DNA from: JACVCJ01 sp052437175 | GTDB lineage: Bacteria > Bacteroidota > Bacteroidia > CAIKAF01 | DNA: 64,000 nucleotides | Direction of reading: 5' to 3' | Assembly: GCA_052437175.1 (NCBI GenBank) | Contig: JBQVOK010000003.1 | Location: 186,001 to 250,000, forward strand | Part shown: positions 24,692 to 33,573 of the stretch, piece after piece | Layout of the letters: each line of letters begins with the position of its first letter | How positions within the stretch are numbered: position 1 is the stretch's first letter | Notes under the pieces: generated by a model | Databases searched by the model: none | What the model was told of the DNA's origin: nothing | What the model saw: only the letters and a program-made list of their open reading frames with translations | Made by a program: the position numbers and the translations under genes

Positions 24692-27550
24692 ATGAAACAC
24701 ATCTCTTTTATCTTTTCTGCAATTCTTATTGCACTTTTTTCCTTTTCCGCGTCCGCGCAAACGGGGCGTTTAACCGGTAAGGTGGTCGATGAGAACGGTC
24801 AGCCCATGATCGCGGCCAACGTAATGGTTAAAAGTGCCTCCAAGGGAACCATGACCGACATCGACGGTAATTACAACATTGTGATCGCCCCGGGTAAATA
24901 CACCCTGTATATTTCGTACCTGGGCTACCAGGCGGTAGATATTACCGACGTAGAGGTAAAAGCCGGTCAGACCACCACCACCAATGTAGACATGAAACCC
25001 AAGACCAGCGAAAGCCTGGGTACCGTACTTATTACGGCACAGGCCAACCGGGCATCCAATACGGCCCTGGCGCTGGAACAAAAGAACTCGGCCGTACTGT
25101 TCGACGGCATGAGCGGCGACCAGATCCGCAAGACACCCGACCGTACCACGGCCGATGTACTGAAGCGCGTATCCGGAGCCACCATCCAGGACAACCAGTT
25201 TGTGGTGGTACGCGGTTTGCCCGACCGGTACAATGCCGCCTTCCTGAACGGAGCCCCGCTGCCCAGCAGTGAGCCCGACCGCAAGGCTTTTGCATTCGAT
25301 ATTTTTCCTTCGGCCCTGCTCAACGACCTTAAGGTGGTAAAGACCGCCATGCCTTCGCTGCCCGGCGAATTTGCCGGAGGTCTTATCCTGGTGCGTACCA
25401 AGGACATCCCCGATAAAAACTATTACAACATTTCCATCGGTACCAATATGAACGCCATTACCAGCTTTAAACCCTTTTCGAAGGCTACAGGCGGTAAAAT
25501 GGACATTCTGGGTTTTGATGACGGCACCCGCAAACTGGCGCAGGGTTTCCCTACCAATGCACAGGTGTCTGAAGCCCAGACGGCTTTTGAGCGCGACAAA
25601 CTGGTCGATTACGCCAAAATGCTGCGCAACAACTACCCCATCCGCCAGTTCAATGCCATGCCGGGTTTGAACCTGCAGTTCTCCATGGGCCACATTATTA
25701 ACCTTTCGCGCAAGGAATCGGGCAACAACGCCGGTAACAAGGCCACGCTCGGAAGCGTTTTTGCCGTTACCTACAACACCACGCCGCAATACCGCGAAGT
25801 GCAGCGTGCCGAGTTCGACTTCCAGAACGACAAGATGCAGGACTTCTTCGACCGCCAGTACAGCAAGAACACCTCCTGGGGTGCCCTGTGGAACCTGGCC
25901 TTCTCCCTGTCGAAAAAGAACGGTGCCAATAACCGTATCTCCCTCAAAAACCTGTACAACGTAAACACCAACGACCAGCTGGTGCAGCGTACCGGTAAAG
26001 ACTATGCCAACCTCGGCCCTGCTGCCGATATCATGGCATACAATATGTACTACACACAGAATAACCTGTTCTCTTCGCAGCTGAACGGAGAACACGTGCT
26101 GCCCAAGAGCAAGATCCGTTTCGACTGGTCGGGTGGTTACAGCCGCCTGCAGCGTATCATCCCCGATTACCGCACCATACAGTACCAGCGCAGCGATTCT
26201 ACACAGCCCTTTGCCGTTCCGCTTTCCTCATCGGTACAGCCGAACATTGCCGGCCGTTTCTTTTCAGAACAGCTCGACAATATTTACTCCGGCACCTTCG
26301 ATTTTACGGCGCCCTTTAAGCTGGGAGCCACCCGCCACGAGTTCAAGGCCGGGGCGTTCCTGCAGAAACGTAACCGCGATTTCGGAGCCCGCCAGCTGGG
26401 TTATGTAAGTTACAAAAGCAGCGGGGCCGACCTGGCCGCCATCCGCCGCATGGGCATCGACTCTATTTTCGATCCGCGCAATATGGGCCCGGACGGACTT
26501 ATGATCAAGGAGGCCACTAAAAAATCGGATACCTACAGCTCGAGCCAGGACCTGATCGCGGCCTATATCCAGATGGAAAGCTCGTTCTTCAGCAATAAGC
26601 TTAAATTTGTGTACGGCGTGCGTATGGAGAACTTCCGCCAGCGTCTCAATACCTTTGCCCTGGCCGACGAGTCGCCCATTAACCTGGACTCGACCGTACT
26701 CGACTTCCTGCCTTCACTGAATATTATTTACGGGTTCCATTCCAAAATGAACCTGCGCCTGTCGGGTTCACAAACGGTGACACGTCCCGAATCGCGTGAG
26801 CTGGCACCCTTTGCCTTCTACGATTTCGGTCTGTTCTCGCTGGTGAGTGGTAACCCTTCGCTTAAACGCACCAAAATTACCAATGTAGACCTGCGTTACG
26901 AATACTTCCCGGCTGCCGGTCAGCTGATCTCCGTAACGGGTTTCTATAAATATTTCGAGAACCCGATCGAGCGTATCCTGTTCCCGGGCGCTTCACAGCG
27001 TACCTTTAACTACCTGAACGTACCCTTTGCCGTTAGTTACGGGGCCGAATTGGAATTCCGCTTTACCATTGCCTCTTTCCTGAAGAAGAACAAATCGCGC
27101 TTCCTGGAAGATTTCAGCATCATGGGTAACGTAGCGTACATACAGTCGCAGGTGAACCTGAGCGATGTGGCCGGGGTGAATGAAAAACGCCCGATGCAGG
27201 GTCAGTCGCCCTTTATCATCAACGGAGGTCTGCAGTATAACGACAGTAAATACGATTTTGGCATCAGCTTTATGGCCAACTACATCGGCCGCCGGATCTT
27301 CTCGGTGGGTAACACGGTAGACCCGACCATCTGGGAGAACCCACGCGTGATCCTGGACCTGCAGCTTACCAAAACATTTCTTAAACGTAAACTGGAGATC
27401 CGCTTCAATGCCAAAGACCTGCTGGCCCAGTTTGCCAATTTTTACGAAGACACCAATGGCAACGGCCGCTACGACAAGGTTGGCGACAATACGAACTTCA
27501 GCTTCCGTTACGGACAGCAGTTCTCCCTGTCTGTAGGATACAATTTCTAA
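24692..27550 (+). CDS. TonB-dependent outer-membrane receptor
   Basis: A 952-residue outer-membrane transporter. A signal peptide ending SASAQ precedes a carboxypeptidase-D-like beta-sandwich (about 26-110: GKVVDENGQPMIAANVMV...TDIDGNYNI), then the plug (about 125-235: RTTADVLKRVSGATIQDNQ, RGLPDRYNAAFLNGAPLPS). The 22-strand barrel fills the rest and ends in the terminal strand FSLSVGYNF. It moves a large or scarce ligand across the outer membrane with energy from TonB-ExbB-ExbD; an ExbB/ExbD operon lies at 31.9-34.4 kb. The ligand is unknown. The promoter carries a PhoB-box-like repeat shared with the next gene, which hints at a phosphate-related substrate (inference). Confidence 0.93.
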   Translation: MKHISFIFSAILIALFSFSASAQTGRLTGKVVDENGQPMIAANVMVKSASKGTMTDIDGNYNIVIAPGKYTLYISYLGYQAVDITDVEVKAGQTTTTNVDMKPKTSESLGTVLITAQANRASNTALALEQKNSAVLFDGMSGDQIRKTPDRTTADVLKRVSGATIQDNQFVVVRGLPDRYNAAFLNGAPLPSSEPDRKAFAFDIFPSALLNDLKVVKTAMPSLPGEFAGGLILVRTKDIPDKNYYNISIGTNMNAITSFKPFSKATGGKMDILGFDDGTRKLAQGFPTNAQVSEAQTAFERDKLVDYAKMLRNNYPIRQFNAMPGLNLQFSMGHIINLSRKESGNNAGNKATLGSVFAVTYNTTPQYREVQRAEFDFQNDKMQDFFDRQYSKNTSWGALWNLAFSLSKKNGANNRISLKNLYNVNTNDQLVQRTGKDYANLGPAADIMAYNMYYTQNNLFSSQLNGEHVLPKSKIRFDWSGGYSRLQRIIPDYRTIQYQRSDSTQPFAVPLSSSVQPNIAGRFFSEQLDNIYSGTFDFTAPFKLGATRHEFKAGAFLQKRNRDFGARQLGYVSYKSSGADLAAIRRMGIDSIFDPRNMGPDGLMIKEATKKSDTYSSSQDLIAAYIQMESSFFSNKLKFVYGVRMENFRQRLNTFALADESPINLDSTVLDFLPSLNIIYGFHSKMNLRLSGSQTVTRPESRELAPFAFYDFGLFSLVSGNPSLKRTKITNVDLRYEYFPAAGQLISVTGFYKYFENPIERILFPGASQRTFNYLNVPFAVSYGAELEFRFTIASFLKKNKSRFLEDFSIMGNVAYIQSQVNLSDVAGVNEKRPMQGQSPFIINGGLQYNDSKYDFGISFMANYIGRRIFSVGNTVDPTIWENPRVILDLQLTKTFLKRKLEIRFNAKDLLAQFANFYEDTNGNGRYDKVGDNTNFSFRYGQQFSLSVGYNF

Positions 27551-27590
27551 GAACTTCCGCAGGAAACCCCTATAGATTTACGTTACAGGA

Positions 27591-27628
27591 ACCGCCCCCG
27601 CTGCAAAGCAAGGGCGGTTTTTCTTTTT
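27591..27628 (+). terminator. Rho-independent terminator after the TonB receptor
   Basis: ACCGCCC (27591-27597) pairs with GGGCGGT (27612-27618), followed by TTTTTCTTTTT. Confidence 0.8.
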
Positions 27629-27646
27629 CAAAGGATAATCTTTTGA

Positions 27647-27690
27647 TAACAATTGAGTAGCCTGCGCGTAATGTGGCCCCGGTACTTTTG
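27647..27690 (+). promoter_or_regulatory. Tandem PhoB-box-like site with -7 box (beta-helix gene)
   Basis: TAAC (27647-27650), TAGC (27658-27661) and TAAT (27669-27672) are spaced by 11 bp, and the perfect -7 box TACTTTTG (27683-27690) lies at the same distance as at the TonB receptor promoter. This supports joint control of the two genes. Confidence 0.5.
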
Positions 27691-27711
27691 CACCATATAA
27701 AACAATAAGCA

Positions 27712-29334
27712 ATGAAAAAATTTCTATCCTTTTTAATCGGAAGCGCCTTGGTTGGTGGCGCGTTCGCTCAGGGAGCTTTCTTCGAGTACACACCGTACGT
27801 TGGCGCCTTTGCTCCGCAGCCTGCAACTCCATGGACCAGCGGCTGGACAAACTTTGACCCGATGGCGGCTACTTACGGAACCCCGACCGTAACGGTTACA
27901 TCGGACATCTCTGCAAACACAACCTGGACAGCAGCGAACGTATACCTGCTGGACGACCAGTTCATTTATGTAAAGAACGGGGCTACCCTGACCATCGAAG
28001 CCGGTACGGTTATCCGTGGTACAGGTAAAGCTACCCTCATTATCGAGCGTGGTTCTAAAATTATGGCCCAGGGTACGGCCAACAGTCCCATCGTATTTAC
28101 ATCTGCGGCTCCTGCCGGTCAGCGCGACTACGGAGACTGGGGTGGTGTGGTGATCTGCGGCGCTGCCCAGCACAACCTGCCTGCAGGCCCCAATGCCATC
28201 GCAGAAGGTGGTATCGGTGATGCCAATGCCGGTAAAGGTGTACACGGTGGTAATAACGACGAGGACAACTCAGGTGTACTGAGCTATGTGCGTATCGAGT
28301 TCGCCGGTATTTCACTGACGCCTGCTTCCAACTCCGAAGTAAACGGCCTGTCTATGTATTCTGTTGGTCGTCAGACAAAGATCGATCACATCCAGGTTTC
28401 TTACAGCGGCGACGACTCTTACGAGTGGTTCGGTGGTGCAGTAGACTGCAAATACCTGGTAGCTTTCCGTGGCTGGGACGATGATTTCGATACCGATAAC
28501 GGTTTCCGCGGCCGCATCCAGTTTGCCGCTTCTATCCGCGATTCACGCGTTGCCGACCAGTCTGGTTCCAACGGTTTTGAGTCGGATAACGATGCCAACG
28601 GTACGACCAACACACCGAAAACAGCGCCTGTTTTCTCTAACGTTACCATCATCGGCCCGAACTGGACCGGCAACCCCGATGTTACGCATGCCGACTACAA
28701 ACGTGCTCTGCACATCCGTCGTAACTCGTCCACTTCTGTATACAACTCGATCTTCACAGGTTACCCGGATGCCGGTCTGCTGTTCGATTCACGCCGCACT
28801 GTAGCCAACTTCTGCACAGGCAGCCTGAACTTCTCAGGTAATATCCTGGCCGGTAACAACAACGACTTTAAACTGGCCTCCAACTCAGATACGCTGTGCA
28901 TCACCACTGTTGCTGCCATGGCTACAGGTCTGCTGGCCGAGAGCAACGACACACTGGCTACTGCCAACGCGGTAAACCTGGTGAACCCCTTCGGCAATAC
29001 CAATGCAAACCCCGACCTGCGTCCTACTGCCGCTTCACCTGCCGCTACCGGTTCGGTATTCGATTTCGTAAGCGAATTCTTCTCTAACGAAGAGTCTGCA
29101 AACGAAGTAGCTTTCGATGTATACCCGAACCCCGCTACCGATGTGCTGAACATTTCACTGAACGGTATCTCATCGGTACAGATCATGGATATTACCGGTA
29201 AAACCGTGGTATCTGTGGCCAATGTAGCCGGAAACGTTTACAGCCTCAATGTAAATCATCTTTCTAAAGGAGCCTATGTTGTTCGTGTTTCTTCAAACGG
29301 CTCCGTTCATACTGCTAAATTTATCAAGAACTAA
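27712..29334 (+). CDS. T9SS-exported beta-helix-like surface protein
   Basis: A 540-residue protein. A signal peptide (MKKFLSFLIGSALVGGAFAQ) is followed by a region rich in right-handed beta-helix-like turns (LTIEAGTVIRGTGKATLIIERGSKI, NSPIVFTSAA, DWGGVVICGAA, VLSYVRIEFAG). The end, from about 465, has VYPNPATDVLNISLNG and KGAYVVRVSS, a T9SS type A sorting domain. Such proteins often accompany a TonB receptor in Bacteroidota as a surface partner. No catalytic residues can be named. Codon use is unusually uniform (many aac, ggt, tct), as in a highly expressed gene. Confidence 0.8.
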   Translation: MKKFLSFLIGSALVGGAFAQGAFFEYTPYVGAFAPQPATPWTSGWTNFDPMAATYGTPTVTVTSDISANTTWTAANVYLLDDQFIYVKNGATLTIEAGTVIRGTGKATLIIERGSKIMAQGTANSPIVFTSAAPAGQRDYGDWGGVVICGAAQHNLPAGPNAIAEGGIGDANAGKGVHGGNNDEDNSGVLSYVRIEFAGISLTPASNSEVNGLSMYSVGRQTKIDHIQVSYSGDDSYEWFGGAVDCKYLVAFRGWDDDFDTDNGFRGRIQFAASIRDSRVADQSGSNGFESDNDANGTTNTPKTAPVFSNVTIIGPNWTGNPDVTHADYKRALHIRRNSSTSVYNSIFTGYPDAGLLFDSRRTVANFCTGSLNFSGNILAGNNNDFKLASNSDTLCITTVAAMATGLLAESNDTLATANAVNLVNPFGNTNANPDLRPTAASPAATGSVFDFVSEFFSNEESANEVAFDVYPNPATDVLNISLNGISSVQIMDITGKTVVSVANVAGNVYSLNVNHLSKGAYVVRVSSNGSVHTAKFIKN

Positions 29335-29360
29335 TTCATAACGTTCATACTTAGCACGTG

Positions 29361-29396
29361 GCAGGCAGTCTCGCAAGGGCTGCCTGCTGCTTTTTT
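29361..29396 (+). terminator. Rho-independent terminator after the beta-helix gene
   Basis: GCAGGCAG (29361-29368) pairs with CTGCCTGC (29380-29387), followed closely by TTTTTT (29391-29396). Confidence 0.85.
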
Positions 29397-29397
29397 G

Positions 29398-29405
29398 TAT
29401 ATTTG
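29398..29405 (+). promoter_or_regulatory. -7 promoter box of prfB
   Basis: TATATTTG is a perfect TAnnTTTG box, 18 nt before the prfB start and directly after the upstream terminator. Confidence 0.5.
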
Positions 29406-29423
29406 CATCAAGTTTATACAGAA

Positions 29424-30513
29424 ATGAATATTACACTGGACCATATTAAGGAACTTCAAGGCCGCCTGGATGCGGTGAGGGGGTCTCTTTGACCTGGATA
29501 ATCTAACCATACAGATACAGGAAGAAGAGAAAATTACACTGGACCCCACGTTCTGGAACGACCCCAAAAAGGCCGAACAGATATCCAAGGGGCTGAACCA
29601 GAAAAAAAACAAGGTAAAGGAATTCGAAGCCTGCAAAAGTGCCATCGATGACCTGGCTGTGCTTTACGACTTTTTTAAGGAAGGCGATGTAAGCGAGGAA
29701 GAACTGCAGCAGTCCTACGAATCGGCCAGGAATACCCTGGAAGACATGGAACTGCAGATCATGCTGGCACGTCCCGAAGATGCCATGGACGCCGTGATAC
29801 AGATCACGTCGGGCGCCGGCGGTACCGAAAGCTGCGACTGGGCCTCCATGCTCATGCGTATGTACATCATGTATGCCGAAAAACGCGGCTATAAAGTGAT
29901 CGAGCAGGATTACCAGGAAGGCGATGTGGCCGGCATCAAGTCCGTTACGTTGCAGGTAAGCGGCCCCAATGCGTACGGGTACCTGAAGGGCGAGAACGGC
30001 GTACACCGCCTGGTGCGTATTTCACCCTTCGATTCCAACGCCAAACGCCATACCTCCTTTGCTTCGGTATACGTATACCCGCTGATCGACGATACCATCG
30101 ACATCGAGGTAAAAGAGGCCGATATCGAGTGGGAAACCTTCCGTTCGGGCGGTAAGGGCGGCCAGAACGTAAACAAGGTAGAAACGGCCGTGCGCCTGTA
30201 CCATAAACCGACGGGCATCGTGGTAAAGAACCAGGAATCGCGCTCACAGCTGCAAAACAAGGAAAATGCCGTGCGCCTGCTTAAATCCATGCTCTACGAA
30301 GAAGAAATGCGTAAGCGCAACGAAGCCCGCGACGTGATCGAGGGCAACAAGCGCAAAATTGAGTGGGGTTCCCAGATCCGTTCCTATGTGCTGCATCCCT
30401 ACCAGATGGTGAAAGACCTGCGTACGGATTATGAGACCAGCGATTCACAGGGCGTTCTCAACGGCGATATAGACGGCTTCCTGAAAGCCTACCTGATGGA
30501 ATTTGCCATGTAA
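29424..30513 (+). CDS. prfB: Peptide chain release factor 2, expressed through a programmed +1 frameshift
   Basis: RF2 releases the finished protein at UGA and UAA. The gene is read as two frames. Frame 1 starts at ATG 29424 and runs 22 codons (MNITLDHIKELQGRLDAVRG...) to an in-frame TGA at 29490-29492. Translation shifts +1 at CTT-TGA and continues with GAC at 29491 (DLDNLTIQIQEEEK...). The product is about 362 residues, the usual RF2 length. The catalytic motif GGKGGQNVNK is in domain 3, with SHTSFASVYVYP-like text before it (RHTSFASVYVYP). An apparent start at 29659 is not real. The sterol desaturase gene follows 55 nt after the stop. Confidence 0.95.
29478..29493 (+). other. Programmed +1 frameshift site in prfB
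   Basis: AGGGGG (29478-29483) acts as an internal Shine-Dalgarno-like stimulator. It is followed by TCT, the slippery CTT and the stop TGA with C after it (CTT-TGA-C). The layout and spacing are those of the classic RF2 frameshift site, by which RF2 controls its own level. Confidence 0.95.
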
Positions 30514-30568
30514 ATTGCTGCAGTTGGGCAGTTTTTATATATTTAAATAACAAATTCTGTACACAATT

Positions 30569-31810
30569 ATGCAATCCGCAGGTAATATCTATGCCTGGCT
30601 TACGCCGCTGGCTATCTTTTTTGTGCTGCTCGAAGTGGGCATCAATGCCTGGTATAAAAAGGGCCTTATCCGCTTCCAGGAACTCATTGCTAATTTCGGC
30701 ACCGCTATCGGCAACCAGACGGTGAACGTACTGGTGGCAGCCGGGGTATACGTGGTATACGGCTACCTGTGGCAGAATTTCCGCATTATAGACCATATTC
30801 CCATGACCTGGTACAGTTTTCTGCTGCTGCTGCTGGGGGTCGATTTTATTTTTTACTGGGTACACCGCTGGGGGCACCACATCAATATTATGTGGGCGGC
30901 GCATTCCCCGCACCATTCGGCAGAGGAAATGAACTTTGCCGTGGCCCTGCGCGCCAGCGTTACACAGCGCCTGTTCTCCTTCCTGTTCTTCTGGCCGCTC
31001 ACCATCATCGGCTTTGCGCCCCAGGATATTTATGCCATGACGGGTATTCACCTGTTCATTGCCTTCCTGCACCATACCGAGCTTGTTCCGAAACTCTGGC
31101 GCGGCATCGAGTACATTTTTACCACACCTTCGCATCACCGGGTGCATCACGGGGTCAATTACAAGTACCTGGACAAGAATTTTTCGGAGTTCCTGATTAT
31201 CTGGGACCGCATATTCGGTACTTTCCAGGAAGAGGACGAAAAGGTGGTATACGGCATGTACAGTCATCCCAGATCCTGGAACCCGGTAAAGATCAATTTC
31301 CATTACTATGTGCTGCTCTGGAAGCAGGCAAAGGAGGCGCCCTATGTGTGGGATAAGATACGCCTGTGGTTCATGCCCCTGGGCTGGACGCCCCGCGGGT
31401 TGCAACCCAAGCCTTTCCCGGAGGAGATCACCCTGGCCAACCAGCAGAAATACAGTTCGCAGGCATTCCGCTACTCGGGTATATACCTGGTGGTGCAGCT
31501 GGCCTTTGGCCTGTTCCTGATGCTGCTTACGATCCGTGAGCAGTCGGTGCTGGGCACGGCCGAACGCTGGATGGCGGCCATACTGCTGTGGCAGATGATC
31601 ATTAACTGGAGCGGCATCCTGGAATCGGAGCGCTGGGCGGTATATTCGGAGTGGATACGGCTGTTGCTTACGGGTATTTTCCTGTATTACACGGCAGTTT
31701 TCGGCGAACTGTGGCAGGTGCTGCTTTTCGGGCTTTACGTATTGTATACGGCTGTCAGCAGCGGATTTTTCCTGGTATTGCAACCGCAGTTAAAACCTGC
31801 GGTAAAGTAA
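30569..31810 (+). CDS. Sterol desaturase/fatty acid hydroxylase family membrane protein
   Basis: A 413-residue di-iron membrane enzyme. Three histidine clusters bind the metals: HRWGHH (near residue 99), HSPHHSAEE (near 113) and HHRVHHG (near 190). Several membrane segments flank them (LTPLAIFFVLLEVGI, VLVAAGVYVVYGYLW, FLLLLLGVDFIFYWVH, and four more in the C-terminal third). Family members hydroxylate or desaturate lipids, sterols or carotenoids; the substrate here cannot be read from sequence. The C-terminal 130 residues add extra membrane helices beyond the minimal domain, as in Bacteroidota members. It ends in a terminator shared with the convergent exbD gene. Confidence 0.88.
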   Translation: MQSAGNIYAWLTPLAIFFVLLEVGINAWYKKGLIRFQELIANFGTAIGNQTVNVLVAAGVYVVYGYLWQNFRIIDHIPMTWYSFLLLLLGVDFIFYWVHRWGHHINIMWAAHSPHHSAEEMNFAVALRASVTQRLFSFLFFWPLTIIGFAPQDIYAMTGIHLFIAFLHHTELVPKLWRGIEYIFTTPSHHRVHHGVNYKYLDKNFSEFLIIWDRIFGTFQEEDEKVVYGMYSHPRSWNPVKINFHYYVLLWKQAKEAPYVWDKIRLWFMPLGWTPRGLQPKPFPEEITLANQQKYSSQAFRYSGIYLVVQLAFGLFLMLLTIREQSVLGTAERWMAAILLWQMIINWSGILESERWAVYSEWIRLLLTGIFLYYTAVFGELWQVLLFGLYVLYTAVSSGFFLVLQPQLKPAVK

Positions 31811-31846
31811 AAAAGCCTCTCTCGCCGAAGCGAGAAGAGGCTTTAT
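31811..31846. terminator. Bidirectional terminator between desaturase and exbD genes
   Basis: AAAGCCTCT (31812-31820) pairs with AGAGGCTTT (31836-31844), and an inner CTCGC/GCGAG pair extends the stem with one bulged base. A-rich and T-rich flanks allow use from both strands; the two genes converge here. Confidence 0.75.
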
Positions 31847-31873
31847 ATTGTGTATCTGATCGTAGTCTGGATA

Positions 31874-32350
31874 CTAGTTTTCCTCCGGATCGTCTCCTTT
31901 GGAAGAAGAATACGCGATCTTATACTGCTCGCGGTCACGCAGTGTTTTCTTGATATCGTTCACCACGCCCATTTTGGTGCTTCTGTCTATTTTCAGCAGC
32001 ACGGTCAGTTTGGGCACGTTGGCATCACCGATCTCGTTACGCCAGTCGTCCACGGCCTGCACCAGACCAGTTACATCGGAGGCGATAACATCGTTGATCT
32101 GTATACGCGATTCAGTACCATATACACCTTGCATACTGGCAATAGGTCTGCCAACGTATACGGTCTTGATGGGATTCGTATCATCGAGCTTGGTCGCAAA
32201 AGAAGCGAACGGTCTCTTGATCTCCACCTTCAGGGTTACCTCTTTCATCTTAGTGGCCACCATGAAGAAGAAGAGAAGCATGAATACGATATCCGGCAGG
32301 GATGCGGTGGATATGGCAGGTACGCTCTTCTTTTTTTTCTTTTTAAGCAT
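31874..32350 (-). CDS. exbD: ExbD-family energy transduction protein (second copy)
   Basis: A 158-residue protein. A lysine-rich cytoplasmic start (MLKKKKKKSV) precedes a single membrane helix with the essential Asp 20 in LPDIVFMLLFFFMVAT. The periplasmic part ends KMGVVNDIKKTLRDREQYKIAYS, as in ExbD/TolR. With ExbB it uses the proton gradient to power TonB at the outer membrane. It is last in the operon exbB - membrane protein - exbD1 - exbD2, 20 nt behind exbD1. Confidence 0.9.
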   Translation of the reverse strand: MLKKKKKKSVPAISTASLPDIVFMLLFFFMVATKMKEVTLKVEIKRPFASFATKLDDTNPIKTVYVGRPIASMQGVYGTESRIQINDVIASDVTGLVQAVDDWRNEIGDANVPKLTVLLKIDRSTKMGVVNDIKKTLRDREQYKIAYSSSKGDDPEEN

Positions 32351-32370
32351 AAGTCTGTTCTTTCTGTTTA

Positions 32371-33006
32371 TTATTTAACAGCACTTTTACGTGTTTCGGC
32401 TTCCGAAATGGCCATAGGCAGCAGGTCGTCGATAGCGTCTACGCGTTCTGCGTATTTTTTCTTCGCTGCTTCGTCGTTTCCTTTCGTAGCCTTTTCCTTC
32501 AGCTCGGCGTAGGTCATCTGGAATTCCCGGTTGGCCACATCATCACGCATTTCTTCAAAGGCGGCGGTAAGGATACCCTGTACGGCAATGTATTTGCGGT
32601 ACGAAGTAAGACGGTCGCCCTGCAGGGTGATCACGCCTTTCGACTTATAGTATTTACCGGCTTTAAGCAGCGGACTCTGCTCGAATTTCTGACTTTTTTC
32701 AGAAAGGCGCGGGTCATTGGTCGGGTTCAGGATGAACTCCTTTACGTCGTCTTTCAGCTTTTTCATATCTCCGCGTTCCCCGTTCACGAACAGCTCATCC
32801 TGTTTGTTGATGAGCAGGATGAAAACGTTTCTTGCGTTGATCTTCTCATCTTCAGGAACCTTATCGATCTTAGCCGGAAGACGACGTTCGATGGCATAAT
32901 CGGAATCGAATGTGGTCGTTACCAGGAAGAATACCAGCAGCAGGAAGGCGATATCCGCCATAGAGCTGGCATTGATCTCCTGAACTTCTCTTTTTTTTCT
33001 AGCCAT
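32371..33006 (-). CDS. exbD: ExbD-family energy transduction protein (first copy)
   Basis: A 211-residue protein, longer than a standard ExbD (about 140). The single membrane helix carries the proton-relay Asp 18 in NASSMADIAFLLLVFFLVTT. The periplasmic domain contains an insertion (about residues 85-140, with LNPTNDPRLSEKSQKFEQSP) and a highly charged tail with YAELKEKATKGNDEAAKKKYAERV. The ATG at 33006 is used because the upstream extension lacks homology and overlaps the preceding gene. It pairs with the shorter copy downstream, so the complex may hold two unlike ExbD subunits. Confidence 0.88.
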   Translation of the reverse strand: MARKKREVQEINASSMADIAFLLLVFFLVTTTFDSDYAIERRLPAKIDKVPEDEKINARNVFILLINKQDELFVNGERGDMKKLKDDVKEFILNPTNDPRLSEKSQKFEQSPLLKAGKYYKSKGVITLQGDRLTSYRKYIAVQGILTAAFEEMRDDVANREFQMTYAELKEKATKGNDEAAKKKYAERVDAIDDLLPMAISEAETRKSAVK

Positions 33007-33019
33007 TCGAATAGTAGAA

Positions 33020-33529
33020 TTAATTACGTGTACGGAACAGACGGAATGCCTCCATGCCCACAATAGCCAGACCGGTTACACCCAGGAGGATGAACATGGC
33101 CCACACATTGGCACCGCTGAATTTGCGCTGTCCTTCAGAAAACGTTTTGTTGAGATCGGAAACCTGCTCGGCAGAAAGCTCTCCCCAGTTTACATAGGAG
33201 TCGGCCAGCTGCCAGGAGATAAAGCCGATAAGGGCCATTGCTGCGATGCTACCCAGTGAGCCCAGGGCACTTTTGGGTCTGCTGATCAGTCTGAATACCC
33301 ATGAACCCAGGATAAAAAGCAGGGCCAGCACAATCGCAACCAGGTACAGGGTGTTCAAAGAACCCAGGTAACCGCTCATTGCCTCAAGCTGAGCCTTGAT
33401 TTTTTCATTGTTGTTCATGCCGGTTGTGTCCGGGCCGGTAAACAGCATCAGCACTACCATCAGGAAGCCGCCGACACCGATAACGGCTGCAGCTCCCAGC
33501 GATATAATGCGAATTAATTTATTATTCAT
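33020..33529 (-). CDS. Membrane protein of unknown function in the exb operon
   Basis: A 169-residue protein with four likely membrane helices: IISLGAAAVIGVGGFLMVVLML, LYLVAIVLALLFILGSWVF, LGSIAAMALIGFISWQLA and VWAMFILLGVTGLAIVGMEAF. Two loops are polar and outward-facing by pattern. It sits between exbB and exbD1 on one transcript. I recognise no family, but this position is seen in other Bacteroidota exb loci, so it may be an accessory part of the motor complex (inference). Confidence 0.65.
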   Translation of the reverse strand: MNNKLIRIISLGAAAVIGVGGFLMVVLMLFTGPDTTGMNNNEKIKAQLEAMSGYLGSLNTLYLVAIVLALLFILGSWVFRLISRPKSALGSLGSIAAMALIGFISWQLADSYVNWGELSAEQVSDLNKTFSEGQRKFSGANVWAMFILLGVTGLAIVGMEAFRLFRTRN

Positions 33530-33573
33530 AACCTATAATGCTTTATAAATGATTCTAAAAGAACAAACGGGTA

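Noticed and set aside
29659..30513. A shorter prfB starting at ATG 29659
   Set aside because: The upstream frameshift layout and conserved N-terminal residues show that the gene begins at 29424.
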